A stretch of 64,000 nt of DNA from Paenibacillus albiflavus. GTDB lineage: Bacteria; Bacillota; Bacilli; Paenibacillales; NBRC-103111. The stretch's first letter is position 1, and each line of letters begins with the position of its first letter. A program made the position numbers and the translations under genes. The notes under the pieces were generated by a model that was given only the letters and a program-made list of their open reading frames with translations, made no database searches and was not told where the DNA came from. Positions 28,398-37,041 of this stretch are shown piece after piece. Location of the stretch: positions 62,001 through 126,000 of the forward strand of contig NZ_SKFG01000008.1 of assembly GCF_004344915.1 (NCBI RefSeq). Direction: 5' to 3'.

Positions 28398-29381
28398 TTA
28401 AATTAAATGCTGAGGTTTTCTTGGCGCTAATGTAGGCGGCTTAAGATCGGTATGCACACCAGTCTCAATGTCAACAAATGGTGTACCTTCATTAAACCAT
28501 GAATCAGGTGTTTTGCTGCCCCAGAAGGTTTGTCTTCTCGGATCATTGATATCCCACTTAATTGGACCAAGATCAGGATCACTTGTCAAGTAGTCTCCAT
28601 TATACAACTCTACGCGAATGCCATCCGGATCTCTTAGATAAAGGAAGAAGGCATTAGACAGACCATGTCTACCTGGTCCTCTTTCAATACTGGCTTGATA
28701 ACCAAGAGACGCTAGCACATCACATGCATGAATAAGTGCAAGTGGATCTGGGAGCCAGAATCCAACATGGTGAAGTCTAGGACCCTCGCCGTTCATAAAT
28801 GCTTGGTCATGAACATTCTGTTTGCGATGCAACCAAGTCGCATAATAAGTATCATCTTCAAGTGCTGTGTATTCTGAGCATGCGAAACCCAATTCCTTCG
28901 TGAAGAAATCATAGGCCTTTAAAACATCAGGTACGAAACAGTTTACATGATCCATGCGTTGAATTCTTGCACCTTTATACAAATCGTATCTTTGGAGCAA
29001 TCTTTCAACCTTATCCATCTCCGCATAAAACTCTAGAGATAATCCACTGACATCCTGCGCACGCAGTGCTCTTCCCATTGCATGCTGAGTGCCTTTTGGC
29101 ATCCATTTGGTCTTTAGACCTTTGGATTTAAACAGCTTCTCAATTTCATCCAAGTCACTTTCTTTCATGACTTTATAGCCCATAACGACGATTCCTGCTT
29201 TGTCAGCTTTCACAAGGTGTACACAGTGATGATTGTGTTCCTCCAAGCCACGAAGATAAATATTGTTCTCATCGCTCTCCGTTTCAATGAAACCAAGGGC
29301 ATCTACATAAAATTTTCTAGAGCGTTCCAGATCAGTAACATTCATAACGATATTGGCAATTCTGATAATTGAAAAGTCCAT
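28398..29381 (-). CDS. hpaD: 3,4-dihydroxyphenylacetate 2,3-dioxygenase (extradiol, VOC type)
   Basis: Ring-cleaving dioxygenase converting homoprotocatechuate to 5-carboxymethyl-2-hydroxymuconate semialdehyde. ATG 29381 has TGGAGGC 7 nt upstream; a TTG at 29396 lies inside that ribosome site. Two VOC modules are visible: IANIVMNVTDLERSRKFYVDALGF and, from about residue 140, RMDHVNCFVPDVLKAYDFFTKELGF. Metal-ligand candidates are His in MDHVNCF, His in LHHVGFWL and Glu in IRVELYNGDY. This is the type I extradiol fold of the Fe/Mn HPCD of Brevibacterium and Arthrobacter, unlike the LigB-type HpaD of E. coli. Confidence 0.93.
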   Translation of the reverse strand: MDFSIIRIANIVMNVTDLERSRKFYVDALGFIETESDENNIYLRGLEEHNHHCVHLVKADKAGIVVMGYKVMKESDLDEIEKLFKSKGLKTKWMPKGTQHAMGRALRAQDVSGLSLEFYAEMDKVERLLQRYDLYKGARIQRMDHVNCFVPDVLKAYDFFTKELGFACSEYTALEDDTYYATWLHRKQNVHDQAFMNGEGPRLHHVGFWLPDPLALIHACDVLASLGYQASIERGPGRHGLSNAFFLYLRDPDGIRVELYNGDYLTSDPDLGPIKWDINDPRRQTFWGSKTPDSWFNEGTPFVDIETGVHTDLKPPTLAPRKPQHLI

Positions 29382-29408
29382 TTTCACTGCCTCCAATTGA
29401 CGGATTGA

Positions 29409-30881
29409 TTAACGATTATTCACAAGTACTTCGGAACGATCCAAAAATTCTTTTACACGATCAACATATATTTGCTTGTCATATCCATTATATAAAGCGC
29501 CTGCCATTCTCACCGGATCTCCGAAGAAGAAGCGTTCATATAACGTTTGACGAGTACCGAATGCGCTCATGCATACATCCCATGCAAGACGATATAGCTT
29601 GACACGATTGTAAGCGTCACCATTAGCAGCCTGCAAGTACTTGTCCAGTTCAGGGCGAAGTTCGGAATTGAAGTCCGCTTCATTTGGAATCGCCATTAAT
29701 CCGCTTGCTCCCAGAAGCTGCATAATTTCTGAGAAACGAGGATAAATTTTCGGATAATAATTACGTGCTGCATTCAGTGGAGCAAAATCAGGCGTCATAA
29801 CTCCCCAGCGATCCATTTTCGCATTTGCTTCAGAGGCAACTAAGAATGCCTTCATTGCTTCTAATACGATAATAACTTCAGACATTTTCTCTTGTACATG
29901 CTGGAATTGTCCGATATTAATCGTTTCGACCATTAATTGAAGTATACCGAGTATGAATTCTGTTTTCGCCACGTTCTTAGAAACAACTTGATGTGTCATA
30001 TGAACAGCTGCATTGCTTTCTGTATAAGCACGATTACAAATATCCGCATTCCCAAGCGCAAAGACACGATTCCATGGAACAGTAACATCGTTAAAGACAA
30101 CAATTGCGTCCATTTCCTCGAATCGAGAGCCAAGTGGATGATCGAAATTGGATCTGCCATAATCGAATGTTTCTCTGCAAATAAATTTCATACCAGGCGT
30201 ATTGTTCGGAATAGAGAATGCGAATGCGTATGGATTCTCCTCTTCCGATTGCTTCAACAATGTGGATGGAAATACCATAATTTCATCTGTAATTCCGCCT
30301 TGAGTAGCCAGCAAGCGAGCACCACGAATCACAACTCCGTCATCATTCTTCTCTACAATACGTGCTGCAATATAAGGATCAGGCAATTCATGACTCTGCA
30401 GAGAACGGTTCACTTGAGGTTGAATTAACGTATGTGTAAGCGATAAATCATTCTCACGAATATATTCAGCATATTGACGCATGTTGTTCGCATACATCGA
30501 ATCCTGTACGCCAAACATATCTGCTGCCGCACCGTAGGCCATCATACCCGCATTGATATAATCGGGAGAACGTCCCATCATTCCGCCATTGTATTTGGCC
30601 CATTCTTGAATCATCCGCCTTCTCTTCTCCAAGTCTTCTTTGGTGCTTGGTTGCAAGAAGGAAGTCCCTACACGATCACCAGATGTTGGCGATACGTAGG
30701 TCATGATGTCTTTCTTGTCCTGATCAAATTGCATGTCATAAAGAGCAGCTTGGCTCTTCATAACTCCACTAAAAGCAGGGTGCTCCGAGATTTTGCCCTT
30801 GACTTGTTTTCCATCAATCCAAACATCAGATTGCGCTTTGTCCACTCGGTCGATATACTGCTGGCCTGTCTTAGCTGGCAT
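29409..30881 (-). CDS. hpaB: 4-hydroxyphenylacetate 3-monooxygenase, oxygenase component
   Basis: FADH2-dependent monooxygenase that hydroxylates 4-hydroxyphenylacetate to 3,4-dihydroxyphenylacetate. The 490 residues match the HpaB/PheA family with N-terminal GQQYIDRVDKAQSDVWIDGKQV, FAD/substrate regions SFLQPSTKEDLEKRRRMI and HTLIQPQVNRS, and DAIVVFNDVTVPWNRVF. It has no reductase domain and needs reduced flavin from HpaC (41.3 kb), which is encoded in a different transcription unit of the same regulon. GAGGAGGAA precedes ATG 30881. It lies 26 bp after hpaE and 27 bp before hpaD in the operon. Confidence 0.95.
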   Translation of the reverse strand: MPAKTGQQYIDRVDKAQSDVWIDGKQVKGKISEHPAFSGVMKSQAALYDMQFDQDKKDIMTYVSPTSGDRVGTSFLQPSTKEDLEKRRRMIQEWAKYNGGMMGRSPDYINAGMMAYGAAADMFGVQDSMYANNMRQYAEYIRENDLSLTHTLIQPQVNRSLQSHELPDPYIAARIVEKNDDGVVIRGARLLATQGGITDEIMVFPSTLLKQSEEENPYAFAFSIPNNTPGMKFICRETFDYGRSNFDHPLGSRFEEMDAIVVFNDVTVPWNRVFALGNADICNRAYTESNAAVHMTHQVVSKNVAKTEFILGILQLMVETINIGQFQHVQEKMSEVIIVLEAMKAFLVASEANAKMDRWGVMTPDFAPLNAARNYYPKIYPRFSEIMQLLGASGLMAIPNEADFNSELRPELDKYLQAANGDAYNRVKLYRLAWDVCMSAFGTRQTLYERFFFGDPVRMAGALYNGYDKQIYVDRVKEFLDRSEVLVNNR

Positions 30882-30907
30882 GGTAATTCCTCCTCAAATA
30901 ATCGTTA

Positions 30908-32404
30908 TTATTGTGTAACCTTCTTTTTACCGAAAGCCGGGATGTGCTGTTCATCTAAAGCTACATGTACGATTTGTGTCTCAGTGTAAAATTCGAATCC
31001 GTAATGACCTCCTTCTCGACCGATTCCGCTTGCTTTTGACCCCCCGAATGGAGTGCGCAAGTCTCTAACATTCTGAGAATTCAACCATACCATGCCACAA
31101 TCGATAGCTTGCGCCATGCGATGTCCACGCTTGATATCATTCGTCCAGATATATCCTGCGAGTCCGTATTTACAATCGTTAGCAATTCTTAAAGCTTCTT
31201 CATCTGTTGAGAATGGAATAACCGTAAGTACAGGTCCAAAAATCTCCTCTTGCGCAACCGTCATTTGATTATTGGCATTAAGGATAATCGTCGGAGCAAC
31301 ATAATTCCCTGCATTAAACTCTGCTGGAATAGGTGCAGAAATCACTTCTGCTCCTTCTTTGCTCGCGATATCAATGTATCGCATAACATTCTCGTAATGT
31401 ACACGATGAATTAATGGACCTACCTCCGTTGCCGGATCAAGCGGATCTCCTACAACAATGTTCTGCAATCTTTCTTTTAACTTATCTACGAATTGATCAT
31501 GTATCGATTCGTGAATTAGCAATCTGGAATTGGCTGTACATCTTTCGCCATTAAAGGAGAAAATCTGCCAAACAACCGCATCTAGTGCCGTATTCAAATC
31601 AGCATCCTCAAATACAATTGCAGGCGACTTGCCGCCTAGCTCCATTGAATACCGCTTCAAAGTATCCGCACCATTCTTGATAATGGCAGAGCCTGTTGTT
31701 GTCTCACCGGTAAAGGAAATCAACTGTACACTTGGATGAGCAACAAGTGGAGCTCCGCAAGTCTCACCATAGCCATGTACTACATTGAAGACACCCTGTG
31801 GCAATCCTGATTCGTGAATGATTTCAGCGAGCTTGTTAGCGGTTAGTGGAGACCACTCAGCCGGTTTCAATATACATGTATTTCCGGTGGCAAGTGTAGG
31901 AGCTACCTTCCAGGTTTCAAGCATAAATGGCGCATTCCATGGTGTGATTAAACCTGCTACACCTACTGGCTTATGAATTGTATAGTTGATAAAAGAGTTG
32001 TCAACTTGATAAGATTCGCCGACCAAACGACTCTTCACCATCTCGGCATAGAAGCGGAAGTTCTGCGCAGCACGTTCTGCCTGCTTCTTCGTCTGAGCGA
32101 TCGGCAAGCCGCTATCTAATGATTCCAAATAAGAGATTTCCTCTGCATTCTTCTCGATTAGCTCGGCAATTTTAATGATATATTTCATTCGTTCATTTAC
32201 ACTCATTGTCCGCCATGGACCATGGTCGAACGCATTGCGAGCTGCTTGAACCGCAAGATCAATATCTTCCGCAAACCCTTCCGCCACTTCATTAATCGGC
32301 TCATTGCTGAACGGATTGATGTTTTGGAACACACGTCCGGACACACTTTCTACGAACTGACCATTGATGTAATGCAACACTTTACCAATCTTCGTCTGAT
32401 TCAT
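30908..32404 (-). CDS. hpaE: 5-carboxymethyl-2-hydroxymuconate semialdehyde dehydrogenase
   Basis: NAD-dependent aldehyde dehydrogenase oxidising the ring-cleavage product of HpaD. The 498-residue protein has ITPWNAPFMLETWKVAPTLATGNTCILKPAEWSPL, catalytic Glu in SMELGGKSPAIVFEDADL, and catalytic Cys in FNGERCTANSRLLIHESI. The C-terminus FGGSKASGIGREGGHYGFEFYTETQIVHVAL is typical of HpaE and related 2-hydroxymuconic semialdehyde dehydrogenases. It is second in the operon, 37 bp after the dapA-like gene. Confidence 0.93.
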   Translation of the reverse strand: MNQTKIGKVLHYINGQFVESVSGRVFQNINPFSNEPINEVAEGFAEDIDLAVQAARNAFDHGPWRTMSVNERMKYIIKIAELIEKNAEEISYLESLDSGLPIAQTKKQAERAAQNFRFYAEMVKSRLVGESYQVDNSFINYTIHKPVGVAGLITPWNAPFMLETWKVAPTLATGNTCILKPAEWSPLTANKLAEIIHESGLPQGVFNVVHGYGETCGAPLVAHPSVQLISFTGETTTGSAIIKNGADTLKRYSMELGGKSPAIVFEDADLNTALDAVVWQIFSFNGERCTANSRLLIHESIHDQFVDKLKERLQNIVVGDPLDPATEVGPLIHRVHYENVMRYIDIASKEGAEVISAPIPAEFNAGNYVAPTIILNANNQMTVAQEEIFGPVLTVIPFSTDEEALRIANDCKYGLAGYIWTNDIKRGHRMAQAIDCGMVWLNSQNVRDLRTPFGGSKASGIGREGGHYGFEFYTETQIVHVALDEQHIPAFGKKKVTQ

Positions 32405-32441
32405 GTCTTCCTCATTTCCTTTCCGTTACATTCTCCTGATA

Positions 32442-33350
32442 TCACTTAAGAATTCCATATTGGATTAATGTATCTTTGAGTTCTTGGCGAAGTGCATCTG
32501 ATACGGGTCCAAGCGGAAGTCTAACCGCAGGATGAATCTTGCCCATCATCCCAAGTGCTGCTTTTAAAGGAACTGGATTCGTATCTTTAAACAGAACATC
32601 ATTTAATGTCATTAAGTAGTAATGAAGCTCAATTGCTCTCTCTACATTGCCTGCTGCCCAGCTATCGTAAAGTTCAGCAACTTCTTTCGGTGCTACGTTC
32701 GCTGTTGCAGCTACATGACCAGCGCCGCCAATTGCCAGCATCGGGTAGCAAAGAAGTTCGATACCTGAAAATAGATTGAAATCTCTTCCACAGCTATGCA
32801 AGACACGGTTCACATGCTCAAAATCTTTATTGGACTCTTTAACACCAATAATATTAGGGCAATCCTCTACAAGTCTTGCGAGTGTGCTTACTTCCAAGTT
32901 GACTGCTGTGCGTCCTGGAATGTTATAAAGAACAATCGGAATATCTACTGAATCCGCAATAATTTTAAAATGGTTATATAACGCTTGTTGGTTCGGTCTG
33001 TTGTAATAAGGCACAATAACGAGTGCTGCATCTGCACCCATTTCTTGTGCACGCTTCGTTAAATGCAAAGCTTCTTCATGATTCGTTGAACCTGTGCCTG
33101 GCATAACTGGCACACGTTTGTTAACTGTCTTAATCGCATTTTCCATAATAAGCTCACGCTCTTGAAGTGTCAGTGAGCTTGGCTCGCCAGTCGTTCCCGT
33201 TACCGAAATACCGTGTGATCCCGATTCGATTTGCCATTCAATAAGGTTGTTCATTACATTTAAATCCACTTGATTATTCACATCAAATGTCGTGACGATT
33301 GGTGCGATGGACCCTCTCAAACGTTGTTTTGCTTCTGCATAATTTGTCAT
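32442..33350 (-). CDS. DapA-family aldolase, candidate HpaI substitute
   Basis: Class I (Schiff-base) aldolase family, 302 residues. It contains GTTGEPSSLT (the phosphate/carboxylate loop), YNIPGRTAVNL (catalytic Tyr region), and GVKESNKDFEHV carrying the Schiff-base Lys. It is first in the operon with hpaE, hpaB, hpaD and an aldehyde dehydrogenase. No HpaI (class II HpcH-type) gene is visible, so it probably cleaves 4-hydroxy-2-oxoheptanedioate to pyruvate and succinic semialdehyde; this is inference from context. A true dihydrodipicolinate synthase would be odd here. Its promoter carries one perfect and one degenerate regulon palindrome. Confidence 0.82.
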   Translation of the reverse strand: MTNYAEAKQRLRGSIAPIVTTFDVNNQVDLNVMNNLIEWQIESGSHGISVTGTTGEPSSLTLQERELIMENAIKTVNKRVPVMPGTGSTNHEEALHLTKRAQEMGADAALVIVPYYNRPNQQALYNHFKIIADSVDIPIVLYNIPGRTAVNLEVSTLARLVEDCPNIIGVKESNKDFEHVNRVLHSCGRDFNLFSGIELLCYPMLAIGGAGHVAATANVAPKEVAELYDSWAAGNVERAIELHYYLMTLNDVLFKDTNPVPLKAALGMMGKIHPAVRLPLGPVSDALRQELKDTLIQYGILK

Positions 33351-33425
33351 TGGACTCTTCCCTTCTGTGTCGATTAATTTAATTGAAAAGAATGAATTAT
33401 TGAAGTATTTAAGATCTATAAACAG

Positions 33426-33481
33426 ATCATATAATAAATAATATATTATTTCAAGTGATTATTTATAAAATCATATATGAT
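33426..33481 (-). promoter_or_regulatory. Promoter with tandem operators of the dapA-like-hpaEBD operon
   Basis: Minus-strand -35 TTGAAA (33449-33454) and -10 TATGAT (33426-33431) are 17 bp apart. The spacer holds the palindrome AATAATATATTATT (33437-33450), a degenerate version of the regulon operator. A perfect core ATCATATATGAT lies upstream at 33470-33481, with centres 32 bp (about three helical turns) apart. The site abuts the stop codon of the upstream chemoreceptor gene. Confidence 0.75.
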
Positions 33482-33482
33482 A

Positions 33483-35522
33483 TTAGATATCAAAGTTCTT
33501 TAAGGATTCTTTCAGTGAATTGGATAGCTGCTCTAATTTATTTGACAGCGTGAGCAATCCTTCACTAATGCTCAACTGTTCAATACTTTGTGATGATACT
33601 TGCTCCGATGCAGCAGATGATTCCTGTGACAAGGCAGAAACATGACCGATTACACCAGATAACTCCGATTGTGATGTGTCGAGCGAATAAATGGATTCTG
33701 TAACTCCCTGCAAGCTTTCAGCCATTGCCCCCATATACAGCTGTACCTGTTCAAATACAACCTCAGCTTCCTTAGCAGATTCAATCTGTTTGTTAAAAAC
33801 AGGATATGCCTCTGACATGACAGCTACCGTCTCATCAATTTCCAGTTGAATTAAATCCGTAATCGCTTCTACCTGTTCGATGGACCGTTTGGATTGCTCG
33901 GCTAAGGTACGAATTTCATGAGCCACAACCAAGAATTGCTTCCCTGCTGAATTCGCACGATTGGCCTCGATTGCAGCATTCAACGATAAAATATTCGTTT
34001 GCTTAGCAATCGATTTAAGCAAATCCAATACTTTTTGGATCGATAAAGTACTCTGCTTTAAGCTATGGACTCTATCAATCATCGATCGCGTCATCGTTTC
34101 CGTTAGGTTCGTATGTGCAGCGAGCTCATTCATTGAAACGGATCCGCTTTCACTTACATTCCGAATCGTTGTCACTACATCCGTCATTTGAACATTCGAT
34201 TCCTGGACATGACTCATCTTAATGCCGATCTGATTCGTCAAATCAAATCCCTTCTCTGCCTCCATAGCTAAACTGATAGCCCGTTCAGCTACATGTTCAT
34301 TCGCGCTTGCAATTTCTTGAGCAGAGGATGCTGTCTGCTTGGATGACTGCAGCAACTTGCCTGCGGTTAGCAGAACTTCATTTGTTGTGGAACTCGTTTG
34401 CTGTACAAGCCGAGTAATTTGTTCCATCATACGATTAAAGCTTGTGCCCAGCTGTGCAATCTCATCCTTGCCTCGGAAGTCAGTGCGAACAGTCAAATCG
34501 CCTGATTCTCCCTTTTTCATCAAATTTCGCAAATTAGTGAGAGGACGGCCTATCATCCGTGCAACAAAATAACCCGCTGCTGATGTAACAACTATCGCAA
34601 TCGTAATCATAATCACGGTAAGCCATAATATATTATTCGTTTCCTTTACTAGTTCAGATAACGGCGCCGCGGCTGTTACAATCCAGCCAGATGAACGCAT
34701 CTTCTTATATGCGACGAACTGCTTCCCATCCTCACGATCTATAACAGTAGTCTCACCTTGCTCTCGAGCTGCTTCAAATAGGGATTGACTAAGCTGCAGA
34801 TCAAACAATTCACCCATTCTATCCGTTTCTGAGGTTTGAACCAGCTTATTATCATCATCTACAATGACTACACGACTAGTGTCACTGAGCTTTATTTTAT
34901 TCAAAACTGAATCCAGAACATCGTTCCGAATCTCCATGATCAGCACATAATTCTTACCGTTGTTATCGGAGCTCCTCAGCAAACGAGCCAGTCCAAATAC
35001 AGGTTCTTTTCTCGTACTGCTGTAGCTTGTATGCTGCGGTTTCAGCCAAACGAGTGACCCTTCACCCTCTACAACATGTTCAAACCACGCTTCTTTAACA
35101 ATTGTCGTATTGCCCCCTGGTACAGCAGAATTATAAGTACTTGAGACCATCATCGAGCCGTCGACCGGGATTAAATAAACGCCATCGATTCCAGAATTGG
35201 TTCCAGCTATACTATTCAGCATATTACCTGTAGATACAGCTAAAGATACTTTATCGGGAGAGCTATCAGATAATGCTAAATAAGCCTTCGTCTGTATAAT
35301 AAAATTCTGATCAGCCAAAATCTGAGTAGCCGTATTTTCATAGTTACTAAAAATCAGATCCAGCTTATCAGCGGCTTGTTCAATTGTTTGCTTAATAGAT
35401 GCTGACAGTTTATCTTCAATGATCCCTTTCGACTCATAATAGGATAAAAAACCAACTGCTGTAACAAGCGATACCGTGCAGCAAAAAAACAGCAAAAATA
35501 GCTTAATCCCGATTTTTCTCAT
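33483..35522 (-). CDS. Methyl-accepting chemotaxis protein, last gene of the Liv-type operon
   Basis: Chemoreceptor of 679 residues. It has an N-terminal helix (about 5-28), an extracytoplasmic dCache-like ligand domain (about 35-275), a second helix (WLTVIMITIAIVVTSAAGYFV) and HAMP (RPLTNLRNLMKKGESGDL). The long cytoplasmic coiled coil has the signalling-tip region KQTNILSLNAAIEANRANSAGKQFLVVAHEIRTLAEQS. Its start overlaps the stop of livF by 4 bp (ATGA), so it is translationally coupled to an ABC importer. A shared ligand, probably an aromatic acid of the HPA pathway, is inferred. Confidence 0.93.
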   Translation of the reverse strand: MRKIGIKLFLLFFCCTVSLVTAVGFLSYYESKGIIEDKLSASIKQTIEQAADKLDLIFSNYENTATQILADQNFIIQTKAYLALSDSSPDKVSLAVSTGNMLNSIAGTNSGIDGVYLIPVDGSMMVSSTYNSAVPGGNTTIVKEAWFEHVVEGEGSLVWLKPQHTSYSSTRKEPVFGLARLLRSSDNNGKNYVLIMEIRNDVLDSVLNKIKLSDTSRVVIVDDDNKLVQTSETDRMGELFDLQLSQSLFEAAREQGETTVIDREDGKQFVAYKKMRSSGWIVTAAAPLSELVKETNNILWLTVIMITIAIVVTSAAGYFVARMIGRPLTNLRNLMKKGESGDLTVRTDFRGKDEIAQLGTSFNRMMEQITRLVQQTSSTTNEVLLTAGKLLQSSKQTASSAQEIASANEHVAERAISLAMEAEKGFDLTNQIGIKMSHVQESNVQMTDVVTTIRNVSESGSVSMNELAAHTNLTETMTRSMIDRVHSLKQSTLSIQKVLDLLKSIAKQTNILSLNAAIEANRANSAGKQFLVVAHEIRTLAEQSKRSIEQVEAITDLIQLEIDETVAVMSEAYPVFNKQIESAKEAEVVFEQVQLYMGAMAESLQGVTESIYSLDTSQSELSGVIGHVSALSQESSAASEQVSSQSIEQLSISEGLLTLSNKLEQLSNSLKESLKNFDI

Positions 35523-36256
35523 GAGACCTCTGTTTTACTCTTGCCTAAATAGGCACTGCGAACATCCGGATGATCCAGCATCTCAGCAGCTGTACCCTGT
35601 ATGGCGATTTCCCCACGTTCAAGCACGCATGCATGATCGGCAACCCCAAGTGCAGCTTTTACATTCTGCTCAACCAAGATAATGGTCGTATCAAATTCAC
35701 TTTTTAGTTGAGCGAAAATCTCCATAATACTTTTAACAATTAGTGGTGCTAAACCGAGTGATGGCTCATCGAGCATCATTAATTTGGGATGGGACATTAG
35801 CCCACGACCAATAGCAAGCATCTGTTGTTCTCCACCGCTTAGCAATCCGCCTGGACGATCAAGCATCGTTTTCAACTTTGGAAACATATCCAGCACTTTA
35901 TCGTAATCATGTTGAATACGTTTCTTGTCTTTACCCATCCTGTGATAAGCACCTAGCAAAAGGTTATCCTTAACGGAAAGAGAATCGAATATTTGTCTGC
36001 GTTCAGGAACAAGACAAATGCCTCTTGCTACGACCTGTTCTACGGAGAGCTTTGTAATATCTTCACCTTCAAAAATAATTCTGCCTGCCTTAGGAGCGTA
36101 AACGCCAGCTAAAGTTCCAAGTAACGTACTCTTGCCTGCTCCATTGGATCCAACAATAGATAGGAGCTCACCTTTTCTAACTGAGAATGTTATCCCTTTG
36201 AGAGCGTGCAAATGCCCATGATACGTGTTCAAGTCTGATACTTCCAACATCATCAT
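35519..36256 (-). CDS. livF: Liv-type ABC importer ATPase (LivF)
   Basis: Second ATPase of a branched-chain-amino-acid-type (HAAT) importer, 245 residues. Walker A is GSNGAGKSTLLGTL, the signature LLSGGEQQMLAIGRGLMSHP, Walker B LMMLDEPSLGLAP, and the switch is ILVEQN. LivF-type features are VPERRQIFDSLSVKDNLLLGAY and the C-terminal AYLGKSK. It overlaps livG at its start and the chemoreceptor gene at its end. In this locus the transported ligand is more likely 4-hydroxyphenylacetate or a related aromatic acid than an amino acid; this is inference from shared operators. Confidence 0.93.
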   Translation of the reverse strand: MMMLEVSDLNTYHGHLHALKGITFSVRKGELLSIVGSNGAGKSTLLGTLAGVYAPKAGRIIFEGEDITKLSVEQVVARGICLVPERRQIFDSLSVKDNLLLGAYHRMGKDKKRIQHDYDKVLDMFPKLKTMLDRPGGLLSGGEQQMLAIGRGLMSHPKLMMLDEPSLGLAPLIVKSIMEIFAQLKSEFDTTIILVEQNVKAALGVADHACVLERGEIAIQGTAAEMLDHPDVRSAYLGKSKTEVS

Positions 36257-37041
36257 CAGATCACAATCTCCTCGTCTCCCAAATAAGCGGCGATCACCGC
36301 TGGGTTATTATAGATTTCTTGAGGTGTACCTTCTGCAATCTTCTCTCCAAAATCAAGTACGACGATGTTATCCGCAATTGACATAACCGTTTCCATGTCA
36401 TGCTCAACAAATAGAAAGGTCATTCCTTCAGTCCGCATGCGTTCAATAATCGTTACCAGCTTCTTGGACTCTTGTGGATTTAGGCCAGCCATCGGCTCAT
36501 CAAGCAGAATAAGCTTTGAACCAGAGGCTGCTGCTCTTGCGATCTCAAGAAGTCTCTGATTTCCATATGGAAGCGTACCTGCCTCATCATGTGCAAATTC
36601 AAGCAACCCTACATTCTCGAGCTGCCCCAGCGCCTCTTCGTAAGCCTTCACTTCCTCCCGAATGACAGAAGGCGATCTGAATGCCGAACGTAAGATACCT
36701 GTTTTGAGCTGGGTATGTGCACCAGTCATCACATTTTCCACAACGGTCATATTCCCGAATATTTGCAAATTTTGAAACGTTCTTGTGATGCCAAGCTTTG
36801 CTATTTGGTATGGCTTAAGCCCTGTAATATTCATATTCCTATAGTGAACTTGACCGGATGTCATAGGCAGAATTGCAGTTATCATATTAAAAAGTGTAGT
36901 CTTCCCTGCACCATTAGGTCCGATCACCGCTGTAATTTGGCCTGGATATATATCAAATGTTACGTCATGTACAGCTGTGACACCGCCGAACGATTTGGTT
37001 AAATTAGATACTCTAAGCAGTGGTGAATGAGCTTCCATCAC
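36256..37041 (-). CDS. livG: Liv-type ABC importer ATPase (LivG)
   Basis: First ATPase of the importer, 261 residues. Walker A is GPNGAGKTTLFNMI, followed by the LivG-typical ITRTFQNLQIFGNMTVVENVMTGAH. The signature is LPYGNQRLLEIARAAAS, Walker B is LILLDEPMAGLNPQES, and the switch is FVEHDMETVMSIADNIVVLDFG. The C-terminus AAYLGDEE is family-typical. It overlaps the upstream livM by 4 bp and shares one base with livF, so the whole transporter is tightly coupled. Confidence 0.94.
   Translation of the reverse strand: MMEAHSPLLRVSNLTKSFGGVTAVHDVTFDIYPGQITAVIGPNGAGKTTLFNMITAILPMTSGQVHYRNMNITGLKPYQIAKLGITRTFQNLQIFGNMTVVENVMTGAHTQLKTGILRSAFRSPSVIREEVKAYEEALGQLENVGLLEFAHDEAGTLPYGNQRLLEIARAAASGSKLILLDEPMAGLNPQESKKLVTIIERMRTEGMTFLFVEHDMETVMSIADNIVVLDFGEKIAEGTPQEIYNNPAVIAAYLGDEEIVI

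Noticed and set aside
32442-33350. Lysine-biosynthesis dihydrodipicolinate synthase
   Set aside because: The context is an aromatic catabolic operon with its operator and no lysine genes, so a catabolic aldolase is favoured though unproven.
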